Shown piece by piece: positions 42,101 through 48,100 of a stretch of DNA of 64,000 nucleotides. A model generated the notes under the pieces. That model ran no database searches, had not been told where the DNA came from, and saw only the letters and a program-made list of their open reading frames with translations. The position numbers were made by a program, and so were the translations under genes. Within the stretch, counting starts at the first letter, position 1, and each line of letters starts with the position of its first letter. The stretch is from Strongylocentrotus droebachiensis (Eukaryota > Echinodermata > Echinoidea > Camarodonta > Strongylocentrotidae), in contig JAVYIG010005383.1 in NCBI GenBank assembly GCA_035222895.1, positions 62,001-126,000 of the forward strand, given 5' to 3'.

Positions 42101-45100
42101 GAATATAATCATGTTATATTAAACAATGATGTGTGCAATATTTGAAATGAGAATTTAAGAAATAGACAATAAAGTATTTTGAGACTAGGGTCTATAAGTG
42201 GCTTACCTGGTTGGCGCTATATATCGGAACAGGGAGTCGTGCCGACTATTTGTGATACCTAGGTACGTATCCCCCTCATAGATGAAGGCTTCTAAAGCAG
42301 ACACTCCATAGGTCATAAGATACTGGACATGAGTGACCGAAGGCACAGAGGGGTCAAAGGTCAGTATTTGTGATAGTCCTTCATAATCACCGGGACCAAA
42401 CTGACCATTGGCCACCGCTATGTATGTCTCTCCTTCGAGAAGGAATGGCTCAATGTCAGTCACACCCTTCGTTGAAATCGTTACTCCTGCAATTTAAACA
42501 TGTTTGCATATTTAATCAGGGCCACATCGGCAAACCCAAAACACAATAAAAATCATAAATGCACAGATAAAGATAATTTGTTTAAATTTAATGTGAATAT
42601 TACCTTTCTTTGCATTTACTGAAATATTTTATCGAATCATTCCATCTTCATTGCGAAAAATAAATAAATCGGGTACGAAATCTGTCACAAATAACAGAAT
42701 ATCGGCATGACCGGTACTCAACAGACCCCGGCCCCCCCCCCACTCAGTGTTATTTAGGGTACGCGTATCGCCGTATGCTTGTACCCTCTTTTTGAAAAGA
42801 CCCCCTATCTGAGCACTGCCAACATTTCCGAACCCCCCTTTCGCGGGCTTTTCACGGGCTTTTCCTGCCTTGGAGACCCCTCTAAATCCGGAACGCTGCT
42901 CAATGTACCCCCCTATCTCAGGACATGCAGACGCAGACACACCCCCCCCCCCCCTCATCTCAGATAAGCTGTCATTATTACTGGTTGGCACTTCTTCAAG
43001 TTCTTCTTCTTGATCATTTTGAAGCACAATTTTTTTTAGGGCTTCAATATTACACCATATCACAGACACTGATAACATGTAGGGCCTTGCATCTCAGATA
43101 TAACATTGTTAAACGATCCCTTTAATACACAGCTATGATAGTATGCAGCTGTGTGTGAATTAGGGTAGCCTATACACTACAGAGTACAGTACAAAACTAC
43201 ATAGATCCGCCTACTAGGTCTAACTTAGATCCAAGTCCCACATATTCATTTTCATGGGTGTAGGAAAATGAGTTTGAAAGTGTTACTATTGCGATCAAAC
43301 TATAGGGCAAACTACTCACCTGAATGTGCCACCCTGTGAGCCACAGGTAGACAGCCACAATATCCACAACGAGGAGACTGTGGGTCCTGCTCAAAGACGT
43401 CCCAATCATGACAATTTTGGCAGGGCCCACGCCTCATAGCCCATCTTGATGCCGAGCCTAGCCCGGTATGCATGATGAGCGCGTCGCTACAAACTACGTT
43501 CTGTTGTTATCTCTCTCTCTCTCTGTCACACAGATTTTGAGAAGTCCGTACTGCCCCCGTACTGGGACGGGAGTGCATGGGACTCAATGTTTTTACTTTT
43601 CATAATGAAATAATCCTGAATGAGCTTTCAAAACTAGCAAGAATTTCTGAAATCTGATCGCGGGATTTCATCAATTTTTCTATGTTCAACTTCAAGATTT
43701 TTTATAACCCCCTTTTTTAATTACAAAGAGATGAGAGAAAAACACCCCCTTTTTAAAGAAATCTCCGGGTGAAAGTCAAATACACCCCCTTTTTTTTACA
43801 TTTCTCGGGCCGGACTTTGTCGCACGAAAAGTACCCCTTTACCGGACATTTTGGCAACACGCATGCGGTCATTTCGAAACCTGAGTGGGGTGGGGGGGGG
43901 GGGGGGGCGGGCGGGCATCAGACCCGGCCCCTCCCTTTCTTTCACAGATGATTATTTCATTCTGAGGAAGATCCTACAACTATCACTGGGTCCCGTCCTT
44001 TAAAGCCTGTGTTAAATACTTGGGCCAGGAGGGATAAGAACTTCCTGCGTGGTCACTGACAGGTGGTTATCTCATCAAGGCGACCATGGGGGACCAACGG
44101 GTACCGCTTAGGCATTGTTTACTAGATGGCGCAAGTAGCTACAAGTAGTGCGGTCCCGCTTAAAGAGTTACAATTGATCAGAATAAATCGCATGCTTGCA
44201 ATCTCCTATCTCATATGTACATAGGTGCGATTGATCGCAACTGCTTATATAAGACGGGGTATATATAGGATTGAATATGCTATGAAAATGCTATCACTAT
44301 GAATATGACGGACAAAGGAGAGGACACAATATACAGTTCCTCAACCTCAACAATAAATGTGGTAGACAAAGGAATATCCCTTCACTCAGGCGCGGATCCA
44401 GGATTTCTTAGGGGAGGGGGCCCATTTTACATGATTTTTTTCTCAAGGGGGGGGGGGGGGCCGGGCCCGGCCCGGCCCCCCCATATCAATTCCTTCGCGC
44501 TCCTTTTGGGAGATCAACCGACCCGCGCGCATTTTATATTACATGACATATGGTAAAATTCTCGACATCATTTTACACTTTTCTTTACCATTAAAAATCG
44601 AAATTGAGAATAATATCCTCAATCGAGATATGAGAAGAAGGAAACATTTCCTTTACATTCCATGTAAAACCATGCCCTTACTTGAAAAAAAACCTCCGTC
44701 ACTTTGACGTTGAACTTTACAATCCATTTAAAAAAAATTACTCTCTCATACACAATGTCAATGGATCGGTCGCACTGTGCTCGATTGCCTTTCAATAAAC
44801 CAATCTTTAACTTTGCAGCAACGCGTTTTGCGTCAAATTTGTAAATCCTCAATCACAGACAATGACATATGATACGTAAGCTTTTCATACATATAAATTT
44901 CATTTTGATTGATTCATTTTTAGCTCCGTCAATTTTCATGTCAAATCATGCTTCATGTCCCATTTTAGAAGCCCGACCCAGGGTTTTGTGCCAGCTAGCC
45001 CTGTATGCATGTACGTAATGCTATGCGCTATGCATACACATATAACTGAACATGCATTTAGTACACGTACACACGCAGCGCAGCGCGTACGAGCGCACTG

Positions 45101-48100
45101 CACTACATTTCATTGGGTCAGTACCATTATGAAAATAGGGGAACAATATGAGTGGGATGGGTTTAGTGCCGTCACAATAAACTTGCGCATTACACGCGTA
45201 CGTATAATTAGAGCAATTTATGCACCCCCAAGAAATAATGAATACAGCCCGACCTCTCTACACACAGAACTGCACAGATACCGCACAGTCCGGTCAAGGC
45301 GGTACGCGTAGCGTTAAACTGCCAAATTTACAGAAATTGTGAGGAGCGCTTTTGCTATGAAAGGAATTGATATGCCCCCTGGATCCGCCACTGCCTTCAC
45401 TGCTATTATGTAAAAATGTGTAGAACAGGTGTCACATGCATATTCACCTGTCCTACACATTTTTACATAATAGCAGTGAAGGGATGTTCCTTTGTCTGCC
45501 ACAGCAAATGTTGAGGGTAGAATGAGGAACTGTATATTTTGTCCTCTTTCTTTGTCCGTCATATTCATGGTGTATACCACTCCGTCTCCGGACGACTACA
45601 CTTTGAATGAATCCGCCGCTGAGCGAGATACCGGCGGGAAACTTCCAGCAACTCCCCATACAGCCACCACATCCGGAAAAAACACGCTCTTACAACTACT
45701 CCATATTGATTAGAAGATATAATCTACAAAGTGGGCTAGTAGCTCTAGGGGTGATGGTTCGTGTGTAATTGTCCTAGGTACATTGATTCTGAAGGATTTT
45801 GGGAAGGGGGTGAATCACACTCAGTCAAACGTCCAAACCTTATACTCCAAACAGACCGATAAGGCAAAAAAAAAATCATTTGGTTGTCCTCGATTGCTTT
45901 TCTGGAGTAGGGGCGGGCGGGCGGATTTTTTTGTTGATTTTTGTTGTTAAACTTCCTTTTTTTATGGATTTTTTGGATTTTTTTTTTCCCCATTTTTTGG
46001 GGATTAAAAAAAAAAAAAATGTTTCCATAAAAATAAATCATTGGGATGTCAAGCATTAAAACGAACAAAGTCTATAAAACACTTTAATATGGTAAAAGAC
46101 TAGTTTAATGTACAATCAATTTCAAGACCAACACAGAAAGTATTTTTGGCTTTGAAATACAGCACCTTTTAAATCTCCATTGTACTACTTATATCTACTT
46201 GCGCCCTCTTTATAGCAATCAATGCCTAATCGGTAACCATTGGTCCCCCATGATCCTCTTTATCTTATGTTAACTGAGAGCTGATTTGATGAGACAACCA
46301 CCTGTCCATTGACCTTGCAGGGTGGTCTAATCCCTCCTGTAAAATAGTACAGATGGGCTTTAAAATGAGTTTTAGAATGCTCAGAACCTGATTTGAATGA
46401 ACGGCATTTTGACATAGCAAAAAAAATGGCAAGTTTAATAAATACAGAATTGCGTACTGAAAAGACCGAACTGGCAACGGGACGCATTTTGATCCTTGCA
46501 AATGCATAAAATGGTATGTTTGGCATTTAAGATTGCTCCCCCCCAAAAATGTGATAAATCCCTACCCCCCCCCCCCCCAAAAAAAAAAAATGAAAAATGA
46601 AGAGAAAAAAAATACGAGCGGCCCGAAAATGACGAGCCGGTCGAGGACAACCAATTTTTTTTTTTTGCCTAATCATGGATGGACGAACTCGTAGCCGCTT
46701 CGCCCGCTTGGTATAATGTTTCTGTTCTTTCTTACATTCCTAATGGTCTGCGCGGTCGGTCTGATCGGTGTGACTTGGGTATCGTGGGAAACTGCCCCCA
46801 CCCCTCCCTCCATCCTGGACCCCGTGGCCCGAATTCACAAAAGAGGTTTGTCGACAAACCTCCTTTTGTTTCGACAAACCTCCTTTTATTATTTACAAAC
46901 CAGGTTTTTAAAAATGCGTCAAAACGCGTCATAATGACGTACATAAACCTCGGTTTGTAGACAAACCTCCTTTGTGAATTCGGGCCCGTGAGTTCGAGAA
47001 AGAAAGAATGGTTGAAATATTTACCTATAGGAGTAAATGCTCCTGAGATGTACTTGTAGATCTCTGCGTCCACTTCATATATTCCCTCATCAACTTTGTT
47101 GAAGCCCACTATGACGTAATCATCACCTTCGCACGTAAAGTATTTGATGATTGAGATGTTTGTTGGAAAGCTTGTTTCAGGCTGGATATCCCAAGATAGG
47201 TCCTCATTTACGCGTAATTCTAAAATGTACAGAAACGTCAGGTTACGCATGATACTTAAGCGTCGACATGGGGTTTCATGGTATAGCGATTCATCCACTT
47301 GAATCTCAAACTAAGGTTTCAGGGTCCGAATCCTAGCCCGGCACTAAATTCTTTATCCATATTTTGACACTCTCCACCTAGGTATCAGTGGGTAACTGGT
47401 AGCGTGGGTAATTATAATTACATGGCCCTCAAGAACAGTTTTGAACCTGACGACGCTTCCCTGGGTAAATACAACTATTATTATTATCAAAACAATACAA
47501 ACAATAAATCAGCTTATTAAGTTTAAATGGTCACTAGTGCCATTACATCAATATACACCATTACATCGGATTATGCTCACAGAAAGTCATGATTCTTAAT
47601 TTTTACATCCTAGACACAAGTAAAATAATTTAAATTAAAGTCTTTTGGGGTAATTTTCTTGGCGCTACATTATCATTATCCGAGTTTTCGCACGTCTGCC
47701 ATGATTCAGAAACCCAAGTTTTCCCTACTTTGGAGTTTATAATTATACCAAAAAAGAAATAGGGTTCATAATTCCGAAAAGGAATTTCTTAATTGAAAAA
47801 GGATGCGGGGGTTCTATTTCATTTTCGGACTTATGAACATAAACAAAAAAACGACTTGTAGCCATTTTTTAAGGATAATTATGTTGTCAATTGCGATGTG
47901 CATGACTTGTATAACACATATTGATACAATGAGCGTCAAACGTTACATAATTAAAATAACGATCTTACCTCGTTTCTTGCGTCTGTTGTACTCCATGGTA
48001 TTTTGAGTGTAGGTTATATGGAGCTGTCTTTGATATTTTTGGAGAGACGAATCCAAGTATTGTCTGAAAGCGGTCAAGATCTCCCCTTCTTCACTGGTCA

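Noticed and set aside
42629-43430. Coding frames in the 42.6-43.4 kb region
   Set aside because: Low-complexity C/G-run translations and no acceptor/donor pairs compatible with gene A phases.
46732-46960. Frames continuing gene A exon 2 to the left, and plus-strand frames at 46679-46960
   Set aside because: They run through a MITE; the exon ends at a proper GTAAAT donor at 47025.
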